Assembly (NCBI GenBank): GCA_963545565.1
Contig: CAUUJV010000007.1
Location: forward strand, 1-64,000
Length of the DNA stretch: 64,000 nucleotides
Source of the DNA: CAUUJV01 sp963545565
GTDB lineage: Bacteria > Actinomycetota > Actinomycetes > Actinomycetales > Bifidobacteriaceae
Reading direction: 5' to 3'
Shown here: piece by piece, positions 8,518 to 19,300 of the stretch
Layout: every line of letters begins with the position of its first letter
Position numbering within the stretch: the stretch's first letter is position 1
Notes under the pieces: generated by a model
What the model saw: only the letters and a program-made list of their open reading frames with translations
The model's database searches: none
What the model was told of the DNA's origin: nothing
Position numbers and translations under genes: made by a program

Positions 8518-9735
8518 ATGAGTTACGAAGATAATGTTGTAGACGTGTCCAAAGGGTCTGCTGTGCCTGATGTGTGCAATGTGCCAGATTCAGGCATAAA
8601 AGTGGCCGGCTGGACTCCACAGATTTCCAATAGCGTTACCGTTATTGAGTCTGTTGATTCAACGAACTCATTAGCTTCTCAAATTTTCCGGAAGGCTTAC
8701 AGTAATTCAGGTAATTCAAGTTCGGTAGCTGGGGCTGAGTCTGTTTTGCACCTTCTCAGTGGTTACTGCTTTGGCGAGGCAGCTCGTGAAGTAGTTTGTG
8801 AAATAGCTAAGAATAAGAACATCAATGCTTCAGTACTCACGAATTGCGATGCACAACCCATTATAGAGAATTTTCCTATACACGTTGTTTTTGCAAAAGA
8901 ACAGACCAGCGGTCGTGGGCGTTTGGGGCGCGAATGGAAAAGCGTTAAGGGTGGATCCTTCGTGGCATCTTTCGTTTTTGCGGTTCCAACCCAGTTAGCT
9001 CAGGGCACAAACTCTGGGTGGATTACCTCGATTGCAGGTCTTGCTGTTCTCGATGCACTGCGCGGTGTAGCAACAGCAGCTGGTGGTGCTGGCCTAACGC
9101 AAAAGCTTGTACTGAAGTGGCCTAACGATATTTATTGTGAAGGCAAAAAATTAGGCGGGATTCTCTCCGAAGCTGTTCATTTTGACTCAGATAATTGCGT
9201 AGTCATCGTTGGGGTTGGCCTGAATATTGCAGTTAACTCTGCGGTGCATTATACAGAAAACACTGGTTCGCAAAGCGGAGCAACAGTATTGCAAGAATTC
9301 CATGCCACGAGTCTTGATTCTTATATTCCTGTTTCAGACGTTACGCGCACTAATTTTGATTTATGCAAGGCGATTGTTCGCAACTTACGTCAGCGTATGA
9401 CGAGCTATCTTGCCAATGATGATGTGGAAAATAGTGGGCTACTTGACGAGCGTAAAGCTAATAGCTGGACTCTGGGGAAACATGTTACTGTGCGCCGCCC
9501 AGATGGTTCAATCATCGAAGGCTTTGCTCAAACAATTCTGCCTAATGGAGCACTTGTTATTAAGGCGACTACTCCTGAACCGGAAGGGCAGCTGATAGCT
9601 GTGACTACTGCAGACGTGGGAGTGATGGCTGAATCTGATATTGCCGAATCTAGCGCGAAAGCTGGAATAACAGTGAATACCGCATATTCAAGTATTTCAA
9701 CAGCCCCAACAGATGGAGATGAGGTTCACTCATGA
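8518..9735 (+). CDS. birA: Biotin--[acetyl-CoA carboxylase] ligase BirA
   Basis: Activates biotin as biotinyl-AMP and transfers it to the carrier domain of the carboxylase encoded next. Motifs seen: the biotinyl-AMP loop TSGRGRLGREW, a following GGSF, KWPNDIY, KKLGGILSE and GVGLNIAVN, then a C-terminal SH3-like domain. There is no N-terminal helix-turn-helix, so it is a monofunctional (non-repressor) ligase. An insert of about 45 residues (about residues 45-100 of the protein) separates the first conserved strand from the catalytic loop, making it longer than the usual 250-330 residues. The ATG at 8518 is preferred over an upstream TTG at 8500; no clear ribosome site precedes either, so a leaderless message is possible. 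The last codon overlaps the next start (ATGA). Confidence 0.93.
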   Translation: MSYEDNVVDVSKGSAVPDVCNVPDSGIKVAGWTPQISNSVTVIESVDSTNSLASQIFRKAYSNSGNSSSVAGAESVLHLLSGYCFGEAAREVVCEIAKNKNINASVLTNCDAQPIIENFPIHVVFAKEQTSGRGRLGREWKSVKGGSFVASFVFAVPTQLAQGTNSGWITSIAGLAVLDALRGVATAAGGAGLTQKLVLKWPNDIYCEGKKLGGILSEAVHFDSDNCVVIVGVGLNIAVNSAVHYTENTGSQSGATVLQEFHATSLDSYIPVSDVTRTNFDLCKAIVRNLRQRMTSYLANDDVENSGLLDERKANSWTLGKHVTVRRPDGSIIEGFAQTILPNGALVIKATTPEPEGQLIAVTTADVGVMAESDIAESSAKAGITVNTAYSSISTAPTDGDEVHS

Positions 9736-11657
9736 AAAAGCTGCTGATTGCAAACCGAAGTGAAATTGCATTACGCGTAATTCGCACTGCGCGAGAGATG
9801 GGCATTGCCACAGTGGCTGTCTACTCCGAGGCAGACCGTAATTCACCGTATGTGGCTCAGGCTGATGAAGCGTATCGCTTGTCAGGCGACACTTACAACG
9901 AAACATACTTAAATCAAGGGCTCATCATTGATATTTGCCGCCGAAGTGGCGCAGACGCAATCCATCCAGGTTATGGTTTTCTCTCTGAATCGAGTGAATT
10001 TGCTGCAAAAGTACTCGATGCTGGAATCGTATGGGTGGGACCAAAGCCTGAAGCACTTGACGAATTAGGTGATAAGATTACTGCCCGCCGCTTTGCCGAG
10101 CGCGCACAGGTTCCTCCAGTTCCAGGTGTTAGTGAGCCTGTCGATAACATTCACACGTTGCTTGATTTTGCACAGTCGTATGATTATCCAGTTATGATGA
10201 AGCGCACCGATGGTGGTGGCGGTCATGGCATTACTGTGGTGAAAAACGATGACGAATTACGCTCATTTTTTATGGCTCATGACTCTTTACAGGGAGCAGA
10301 TTTAAGCAGTTATTTCATTGAAAAATATGTTGATCGCGCTCGTCATGTAGAAACTCAGTGCGGCCGCGATTGCGCTGGAAACTTCACCGTATATTCCACG
10401 CGTGATTGCTCTGTGCAGCGCCGAAATCAAAAGCTTATTGAAGAAGCTCCTGCTCCTTTTTTGACTGAAAAGATTGAGCAGCGCTTGTACACTTACTCTC
10501 GCCGTCTTTTCGATTCTGCTGAATACGTGGGATTGGGCACTTGTGAATTTATGGTGACCCCAACCTCCGATGTGTATTTCCTTGAAGTGAACCCTCGTTT
10601 GCAGGTGGAGCACACAGTAACGGAGGAAGTCAGCGGCATTGATTTGGTGCGTGAACAACTCACTATTGCTTCTGGCGGTATTTTGACCACTGCTCCGGCA
10701 TCCCGCGGTCACAGCTTTGAATTCCGTATCACTAGTGAAGACCCTTCGAAGAATTTGACACCTGGTTCTGGAACCATTGAAAAACTTGAGTTTCCAACTG
10801 GCCCTGGTGTGCGTGTTGACTTTGGCGTGGCTCAAGGCGACACTATCTCTCCAAAGTTTGACTCCATGATGGGCAAGCTTATCGTTACTGCACAAGACCG
10901 CAACACTGCGATAGCTCGCTCTTTGCGCGTGTTGAAAGACTTCGTGATTGAAGGCATTCCCACGCCAGTTTCCCTGTATGAAGTGATTCTTAAAGATCCT
11001 GATTTTGCTGCTTCGTATGGCCGATTCGGTGTAACAACCAAATGGCTTGAAAAGAAGTATTTAAGTGCACAAGCACAGTCTGCAGGAGCTGGTCAGCCGG
11101 CTTCTTTGAGTGCTTCGCGATTCTCTTCTACGTCTTCTGTATCTTCCTCATCTTCGTCATCCTCATCTTTCGATAATTCCTCCCACGAAACACGCTCCTT
11201 CACAGTTGAAGTGAATGATAAGCGTGTGCAGGTTAATGTTCCTCTGGATCTGCTTGGAGCTTTGGGATCTAGTCGTCGCCTTGCAACTAACCGTAGAACT
11301 CAGCCTTTGCGTGGCACAGGCATGAACCATGCTGGGGAAGACCAAAAACAAGGACCAGCAGTAGGCAATAACGGTGAAATCGTTGCCCCAATGCAGGCAG
11401 TAGTTACACGAATTAGTGTTGCAAGCGGTCAAAAGGTTGGAAAGGGAGACCTACTCGTAGTGCTTGAATCCATGAAAATGGAAAATTATGTGTATTCACC
11501 CATCGCCGGTACAGTTGACAAAATTCTCGTAGGGCCTTCTGACGGTGTAGATGCAGGTGACTGTATTTTGACTATTTCAGCGGATGGAAAGCCCAACGAG
11601 AGTGTGGAAAATCCTAAGGAATCTGAAACTTCTGAGCAGTTAAAGGGGAATAAGTAA
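9732..11657 (+). CDS. accC: Acyl-CoA carboxylase alpha subunit: biotin carboxylase plus biotin carrier domain
   Basis: 641 residues combining the two parts found as AccC and AccB in E. coli. The biotin carboxylase module (1-450) begins KKLLIANRSEIALRVIRTA and has the ATP-grasp glycine loop (GGGGHG) and the EVNPRLQVEH signature. A Ser-rich, low-complexity linker (about residues 455-485) is followed by the biotinyl domain with the attachment site ESMKMEN at about residue 580. It carboxylates biotin with bicarbonate and ATP, and the beta subunit downstream moves the carboxyl group to acetyl- or propionyl-CoA, giving malonyl-CoA for FAS I. Start overlaps birA by four bases and stop overlaps the beta subunit start (TAATG), so the three are translationally coupled. 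Confidence 0.95.
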   Translation: MKKLLIANRSEIALRVIRTAREMGIATVAVYSEADRNSPYVAQADEAYRLSGDTYNETYLNQGLIIDICRRSGADAIHPGYGFLSESSEFAAKVLDAGIVWVGPKPEALDELGDKITARRFAERAQVPPVPGVSEPVDNIHTLLDFAQSYDYPVMMKRTDGGGGHGITVVKNDDELRSFFMAHDSLQGADLSSYFIEKYVDRARHVETQCGRDCAGNFTVYSTRDCSVQRRNQKLIEEAPAPFLTEKIEQRLYTYSRRLFDSAEYVGLGTCEFMVTPTSDVYFLEVNPRLQVEHTVTEEVSGIDLVREQLTIASGGILTTAPASRGHSFEFRITSEDPSKNLTPGSGTIEKLEFPTGPGVRVDFGVAQGDTISPKFDSMMGKLIVTAQDRNTAIARSLRVLKDFVIEGIPTPVSLYEVILKDPDFAASYGRFGVTTKWLEKKYLSAQAQSAGAGQPASLSASRFSSTSSVSSSSSSSSSFDNSSHETRSFTVEVNDKRVQVNVPLDLLGALGSSRRLATNRRTQPLRGTGMNHAGEDQKQGPAVGNNGEIVAPMQAVVTRISVASGQKVGKGDLLVVLESMKMENYVYSPIAGTVDKILVGPSDGVDAGDCILTISADGKPNESVENPKESETSEQLKGNK

Positions 11658-13267
11658 TGACATCTCTTACTGATATCCAACTGCCGGCTCCAGCCAGTTC
11701 ATCTGTTATTGAGCCAAGTGTTCATCAGCCAATCAGAGCAGAAATTGCACGGGCAGCAGATTTAGCTAGCAAAGCGGAAGATAATGCTCGCAATCGCCAA
11801 CATCCAAAAGGGAAATACACTGCACGTGAGCGTCTCGACCTACTCTTTGATAACGGAACATTCGAAGAGATTGGCCGCTTTAATGGTGGCAATATCAACA
11901 AAGGCATTCCCGGCTCAGCAGTAGTCACTGGTTTTGGTGAAATTCGCGGTCGCACAGTTGGCGTTTATGCACAAGACTTCTCTGTGCGTGGTGGCACGAT
12001 GGGTGAGGCTGAAGGCCGTAAAATCTGTCATTTGCTTGATATGGCTATGGAATTGGAAGTTCCAGTAGTTTCCATCATTGATTCAGGCGGCGCTCGTATT
12101 CAAGAAGGCGTAGGAGCTTTAACCCAGTACGGCAGAATTTTTAAGAAAACGTGCGAAGCATCTGGTCTTATTCCGCAAATTTCTTTAATCCTTGGGCCAT
12201 GTGCAGGCGGAGCCGTGTATTGCCCAGCCTTGACAGATCTCATCGTAATGACGAAAGAAAATTCTTATATGTTCGTTACAGGGCCAGATGTAGTCAAAGC
12301 TGCAACTGGTGAGCATATTTCTATGGAAAACTTGGGCGGCGGCTATGTGCACAATGCTAAATCTGGCGTGGCTCATTATCTTGGAGAAGATGAGCCTGAT
12401 GCAATCGACTATGTGCGCACAGTTTTAGCGTACTTACCGGATAGCTGCAATAAAAAAACTGTGGAATACAGCTATGCAGACGGTCATGCGGAGGAGCAGG
12501 CTGCACGCCGCATTGGGTCTATCGTTCCAGACAACGACCGCCAGCCATATGATGTGCTTGAAGTAATTCACAACCTTGTTGACTACGGCGAATTTGTGCA
12601 GATTCACGAGCTTTTCGCGCAGTCTATTGTGGTCGGTTTTGCATGCATCAATGGCGAATGCGTAGGCATTGTGGCAAATCAACCGAATGTGCGCGCCGGT
12701 ATTCTCGACGTAGATGCTTCTGAAAAGTTAGCACGTTTTGTTCGGTTATGTGATGCCTTTAATCTTCCTGTTATCACATTAGTAGATGTGCCCGGTTATA
12801 AGCCAGGTAGTGACCAAGAACATGCTGGTATTATTCGCCGCGGCGCAAAGGTTATCTACGCTTATGGAAGTGCTCAAGTGCCAATGATTACCGTGATTTT
12901 GCGTAAGGCATTTGGCGGCGCTTATATTGTGATGGGCTCCAAATCTATGGGCGCAGACATCAATCTCGCATGGCCAAATTCCCAGATTGCAGTGCTTGGT
13001 GCGCAAGGAGCAGTCAATATTATTCATCGTAAAGATCTGCGCAAGGCAAGTGATAACGGTGAAGATGTGGAAGCAGTGCGTACTCAGCTCGTTAAAGAGT
13101 ATGAAGAGACCACTGTGAATGCAAATCTTTCCCTTGAAATGGGAGAAATTGACGCCATGATTGACCCAGAACAAACCAGAACTCAGCTTGAATGTTCTCT
13201 CCGACTCCTGCGCACGAAGAAAAGCGTGCAAAAGCGCAGCAAGAGGCATGATAATCAGCCTTTATAA
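11657..13267 (+). CDS. accD: Acyl-CoA carboxylase beta subunit (carboxyltransferase)
   Basis: 536-residue PccB/AccD5-type carboxyltransferase. Paired crotonase-like domains are recognisable: the N-terminal half has YTARERLDLLFD, the acyl-CoA-side oxyanion region DSGGARIQEG and GPCAGGAVY; the C-terminal half has the biotin-side region VDVPGYKPGSDQEHAGIIRRGAK and RKAFGGAYIVMGSK. The length and domain layout are complete. It accepts carboxylate from the biotinylated alpha subunit and transfers it to acetyl-CoA (or propionyl-CoA). It is coupled to the alpha gene by a one-base overlap and lies 110 bases before fas, which argues for one transcription unit feeding malonyl-CoA to the synthase. Confidence 0.95.
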   Translation: MTSLTDIQLPAPASSSVIEPSVHQPIRAEIARAADLASKAEDNARNRQHPKGKYTARERLDLLFDNGTFEEIGRFNGGNINKGIPGSAVVTGFGEIRGRTVGVYAQDFSVRGGTMGEAEGRKICHLLDMAMELEVPVVSIIDSGGARIQEGVGALTQYGRIFKKTCEASGLIPQISLILGPCAGGAVYCPALTDLIVMTKENSYMFVTGPDVVKAATGEHISMENLGGGYVHNAKSGVAHYLGEDEPDAIDYVRTVLAYLPDSCNKKTVEYSYADGHAEEQAARRIGSIVPDNDRQPYDVLEVIHNLVDYGEFVQIHELFAQSIVVGFACINGECVGIVANQPNVRAGILDVDASEKLARFVRLCDAFNLPVITLVDVPGYKPGSDQEHAGIIRRGAKVIYAYGSAQVPMITVILRKAFGGAYIVMGSKSMGADINLAWPNSQIAVLGAQGAVNIIHRKDLRKASDNGEDVEAVRTQLVKEYEETTVNANLSLEMGEIDAMIDPEQTRTQLECSLRLLRTKKSVQKRSKRHDNQPL

Positions 13268-13377
13268 CCTACTGATCAGATTTACACACAATAAGTATCT
13301 AGCACAACAAATATTTAGCACTACAAAATTAGAGATTTTGTCTCAGCAACCGTTGGGGCGATAAGAAAAGGACAACA

Positions 13378-16300
13378 ATGACAAGCACCTCATTCTTCAA
13401 CCGAGTGAACACTGAGCCGTACGCCATTCTCTTTGGTGGCCAATCAACCCCTTGGACTAATGCTCTTGCCCAGATTCTTGACAATAATAGTGTTGCTGAG
13501 CGCCTTCGCCGAGTAGCCGCAGATTCTGAAGCACGGCTGAGCCCGGTTGCTCATGAACTGCTTGCTACTACTGGCAAGCGTGTTGATATCTTCTCGTATG
13601 CAAGCACATCCCCAATGCTGGGTGCTGCAGCGGATGCAACAGTTAGTGTTCCGGGCATTGTGCTTTCTCAGTTGGGTGCAGTTCTTGATGCTCAGGATTT
13701 GGGATTAGATTTGGGGCGCAGCAATCTTGTAGCTGTTACAGGACATTCTCAGGGGCTACTTTCTGCAGAAATTGTCAATGTGTTCCGTTCCGTTTCCTCC
13801 GGTGAAATTGATAGGGCTCAAGGGCATAAGCGCATTGTTGACATTGTTGCGATTTCAATGCTTATTGGTTTGGCTGGCACCCGCGTAAGCCGCATTGATG
13901 GAATCTCCCCAGTAGGCTCTGCCACTCCTATGCTCTCTGTAAAGGGCGCAACAAGGGAGCAAATAAATACCCTTATCTCGCGCATCTCTAACGCTCGCGG
14001 ACACATTAATATTGGCGTAAAAAATGCTCGTAACCACTTTGTTATTTCCGGTTACCCAAGCGATTTGCGCTTATTTGAAGCTCAGGCTGAGAAAGAGCAT
14101 AAGCATCAGGAACAGCTTCGTGCCCAAAAGGTTCGTGGCGGCTCCGTATTTAATCCTTCGATGGAATATTTGGAAGTTACTATTCCATTCCATTCTGAGC
14201 TTTTGAATCCTGCTGTAGATCAGGTTGAAAAATGGGCTGCTGCTTCTGGAATAGACAGTGTGTATGCGCGTTCTCTAGCGCAGCGTGTTCTTATTGACGA
14301 TGTGGATTGGGCAGGCGACATTGCGAGCATCGTAAAGAATAATAATCGCAATGCATTGTGGTTCGTAGACTTTGGCCCAGGCGCTGTTATTTCCAATATG
14401 ACTTCTGCCCTCATCGAAGGCAGTGGTGCTGGTCTTGTTAGCGCAGCAACTTCGAATGATCGTACCAAGCTCATGACTGCTGGTGAAGAATTTGCTCGCA
14501 CTACTGACTGGAGCACTTTTGCTCCTCGTGTTATTAAGACTGCTGCCGGCAACAAGGTAAGTACTGCTTTTACTAAGCTCACTGGTCGTGCGCCTGTTTT
14601 GCTTGCAGGCATGACTCCAACAACGGTAGATCCTGAAATTGTTGCAGCAGCTGCAAATGCTGGCTATTGGGCGGAGCTTGCCGGTGGCGGCCAGGTGACA
14701 GAAGAAGTTTTCGATGAGCATGTTAAAACTCTTGAGGGTCTTCTTGATGAAGGGCGCACTGTTGAATTTAATGCAATGTTCATGGATCGCTATCTATGGA
14801 ATTTGCAGTTTGGCGGCAAGCGCATTGTTCCTAAGAAGCGTGAGTCTGGCACTCCGATTGATGGTGTTGTGGTTTCAGCCGGTATTCCAGAGCTGGATGA
14901 AGCTGTGGAACTTATTAACACGTTGAATGCTGACGGTTTCCCCTATGTGGCATTCAAACCTGGCACTGCAACGCAGATTTCTCAGGTGGTTGCTATTGCT
15001 AAGGCAGCTGCTCCAACGCGTGTAATTGTTGAAGTTGAAGGCGGTTCTGCAGGCGGCCATCACTCTTGGGAAAGCCTTGATGATCTGCTTATTAGCACCT
15101 ATGCAGAGGTTCGCGCACAATCTAATGTTGTACTCGTAGTAGGCGGCGGCATTGGTACTCCTCAGCGTGCTGCTGACTACATCTCAGGTGAGTGGGCGCT
15201 TCGCTATGATATGCCGCTTATGCCTGTTGACGGCGTGCTTGTAGGCACAGCTTTGATGACTGCAAAGGAAGCTCACACTAGTTCGCAAGTTAAGCAATTC
15301 CTTGTAGAAACTCAGGGTATTACTGATTTCGAAAAGTCTGATGATCCATTCGCACCGCTTGGCGAAAGCTGGGTTCCATCCGGTAAAGCAATCGGCGGCA
15401 TCACTTCTGGATTAAGCCATTTACATGCAGACATCTACGAGATTGAGAATGCCTCCGCTCGTGCGGGTCGTCTTATTGCCCATGTGGAGAAGAACCCTGA
15501 GGAACTCGTCACTCGCCGTGATGAAATTATCGAGGCTCTCAACGCCACTTCCAAACCATATATTGGTGATTTAGAGACCATGACCTACTTGCAGTGGGCG
15601 CAACGCTTTGCTGAGCTCGCTTACCCGTGGGCGGATCACACCTATGCAGATCGTTTCCTGCATTTACTTCAGCGCATTGAAGCCCGTACAACCGAGCAAG
15701 ATAGAGGTGAGTTTGCGTCTCTGTTCACTTCTGTAGATGATGTGATGGATCCGACTCCAGCACTTCGCAAGCTTGAAGAGAATTATCCGCTTGCATTCAC
15801 CTTGCTTGTAACCCCAACAGATGCAGCTTGGTTCCCAACACTGGCTCGCGAATACCCAAAGCCGTTGCCATTTGTTCCTGTGCTTGATGGTGATTTGCTT
15901 CGTTGGTGGGGGCAAGATCAGCTTTGGCAGTCTGAGGATGCTCGGTATAGCGCAGACTCTGTGCGTATTATTCCTGGACCACTCTCTGTTGGTGGCATTA
16001 CTACTATTGATGAACCAGTTGCAGATATTTTGGGTCGCTTTGATACGGCAATTCTTGAGCGCGTCCAGAGCGCAACTAAAGGTTTTGGAGAAGCCGAGGG
16101 TGCATCTGAAGCAGCCGAAGAGTTCAGCGGCTTAAACGATAGTAAAACTGCAGAAGCCTTTATTCGCAATGCTCCAACTATTTCGTGGGTAGGCCATGTT
16201 ATGGATAATCCAGCATATGGTTCTCCTATGGGTGATTCCGCCTACGAGCTCATTGATCTGGGTGTAGAAGACGGCGTTCAGAAGTTTGACTTGGATATTC

Positions 16301-19300
16301 ACCTTGACACTTATTGGGATAATGACCCAGACAAGGGTTTGAGCAAGCACGCTGTTCGCGACATTGTGATTCCTCTCAATGTTGTTCCGGCTCAGCCAGC
16401 GCGTCTTCCAGTAGTGGATCGTGAGCGTTTGAGCAAGCATGTGTATAACATGCTCGCCGCAACTGCTGGTATTGGAAACACAGCAATTACAGGCGATAAG
16501 CTCACTGAAATGCCTACAGTAGTGGCTCCAACAGAGGCTGAGAAAGCAACTGAGCCATTTGGCCATGCAAATGCTCACTATACTTTGAGTGCTAATCTTG
16601 GTTTCGACCATCAGGCTACGACTGGCGGAGTTTTGGGCAATGAGCTTGTTTTGAGTCCAATTGCTCCGGATGCGCTCGTAGGCCCAGCTTGGCCAGCAAT
16701 CTACACTGCTCTTGGTTCTGTGTATATCGGTGAAATGCCAATTATTGAAGGTCTGCTCAATGCAGTTCATTTAGACCATATGATGGCTCTGCGCGTTAAT
16801 GAAGAGGAGCTTCTTTCTCATACGGGCGAAACCATTAACTTGCGCAGCTGGGCAGAGCAGTATGCTGAGTCTTCTTCTGGCCGTGTTGTAACCATTCATG
16901 TACAGCACACTTTGCAGAGTGGCACTGTTATTGCAGACGAAGTTGAGCGCTTTGCAATTCGTGGACGTGCCTATTCTTCTGCACTTCCTGTTGATGTAGC
17001 GCCATATGGTGGAGTCGAAGCTCAGATTGAGGACACTCCTCGCCGCCTGTTGCGCCGTGTTAGCGTTACTGCTCCAGATGATATGACAGCTTTCGCACGC
17101 ACATCAGGAGACTTTAACCCAATCCATACCTCCTACCGAGGTGCAGATGTTTCTGGGCTTTCCGCTCCGCTTGTTCATGGTATGTGGCTTTCTGCTACTG
17201 CTCAGCATGCTGTTCAAGCTACGGATATTAAGGGTGCTTTCTGGCAGATTGAAGGCTGGACTTACACCATGTACGGCATGGTGCAGCTGGGTGACGAAGT
17301 TGAAATCTCTGTTGAGCGTGTAGGCAAGGTTCAGTTCGGCGGACTTGTTCTTGAGGTGACTTGCCGTATCAATAAGGAAATTGTTTCCCGTGGCACAGCA
17401 ATTTGCCGTGCACCAATCACTGCATATGTTTATCCTGGTCAAGGTATTCAGCAGCAGGGTATGGTACTTGATGAGCGCGCAATTTCTCCAGCGGCTCGTG
17501 AGACGTGGGAGCGTGCAGATAAGCTCACTCGCGAAAAACTTGGATTCTCTATTCTTGCTGTAGTTCGCGATAATCCGACTGAGCTCACTGCCCATGGTGT
17601 GGCATACCGCCACCCAGATGGTTTACTCAATTTGACTCAGTTCACTCAGGTGGCTTTGGCAACTGTGGCATTCGCTCAGACTGTTCGCATGCGTGAAGCA
17701 GGAGTAACAATTGAGCCGGCTTACTTTGCTGGACATTCTTTGGGTGAATACAATGCCTTGAGTTCCTTCGCAGAAATCTTCCCTCTGGAAACAGTTCTTG
17801 AACTCGTATTCCACCGTGGCTCCACTATGCATCACCTTATTGAACGCGATGAGAAGGGACGTTCCAATTACCGCATGGGAGCTCTTCGCCCTAATCAGTT
17901 CGGTGTTGGCGATGACACCGTAGTAGATTATGTTGAGTCTGTTGCCAAGGCTAGCGGTGAATTCCTTCAGATTGTGAACTTCAATTTAGCTGGTTCTCAG
18001 TATGCAATTGCTGGAACTATCAAGGGATTGAAAGCTTTGCAAGCGGATTCGGAACGCCGTGCAACTGAGGCTGGTGGTAAGCGTCCATTCATGCTGGTTC
18101 CTGGTATTGACGTTCCATTCCACTCGACTCTACTGCGCAAGGGAGTTCCTGAATTCCGTGAAAAGCTTGACGCTTTGCTCCCGGCACATATTGATTATCA
18201 GAAGCTTGTTGGGCATTATATTCCAAATCTTGTAGCACGCCCATTTGAGATGACTCGTGAATTCGCTCAGTCAATTCTTGAAGTTGTTCCATCTGAGCGT
18301 TTGCAGGAAGCCGTCGAGAACGAAGCAATATGGAATACTTATGCAGCAGATGAGCAGAAACTTGGGCGTTTGCTCCTTGTTGAACTTTTGTGCTGGCAGT
18401 TCGCTTCTCCTGTGCGCTGGATTGAAACTCAAGCACTTCTCTTTAGCGAGAAGAATCAAGGGGGTCTCGGAGTAGAACAGTATGTTGAGGTTGGTTTGGG
18501 CAACTCTCCAACTTTGGCGAATATGGGCGCGCGCACCCTTGCTCTTGCGCAATTCGCGCAGCGTCAAGTGACTGTTTACAACGTGGGTCGCGATGAATCT
18601 CGCGTATATTTGACTGACACAGATACAGACTCCTTGGTTAAAGATAATGAGCCTGAATCTTTGGAAGATGAAGATATTAGCGCTGAAACAGATTCTGCTA
18701 TTTCTTCTCACGCTCCTGATTCAGCTTCCGCTGTTGAAGCTGCTACTGCACCTACTGCTCAGGTAGTTACTGAATCTGCGCCTGTTGCTACTGCCGGTGC
18801 TGCTCCTGCAGAAGACATCACATTTACTGCAGCAGATGCAATCACAACATTGCTTGCATACTCTGCAAAGGTGCGCACAGAGCAGATTGGTGATTCCGAT
18901 ACCACCGATACATTGACGAACGGTGTTTCTTCACGTCGCAATCAGTTGCTGATGGATATCAGTTCTGAGCTTTCTGTTGCCAGCGTTGAAGGTGCGGCTG
19001 AGGCGAATATCGGCGCATTGAAGAATATCGTGAACTCTGTTGCCCCGCATTACAAGGCATTTGGTCCAGTACTCTCTGACGCAATCCGCGATCGCCTCCA
19101 TTCACTCTTCGGAGCGGCAGGTGTAAAACCTGCACAGATTGCTAAGCGTGTTAGTGGCGTCTGGGGGCTTGGAGAAGGTTGGATTGCGTTCACCACAGCA
19201 CAGATTCTTCTTGCAACTCGCGAAGGCACAAGCACTCGTGGCGGCGATTTGGCAACACTTTCTACTGAGGCAGTCTCCAATGCGGCTGCAGCTGATGCTC

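Noticed and set aside
10302..10895. 197-residue minus-strand frame within the carboxylase alpha gene
   Set aside because: Shadow of the biotin carboxylase domain; no start signal, no domain.
11100..11175. TCN-rich repeat as a regulatory microsatellite
   Set aside because: It is in frame within the carboxylase alpha gene and simply codes for the Ser-rich linker before the biotinyl domain.
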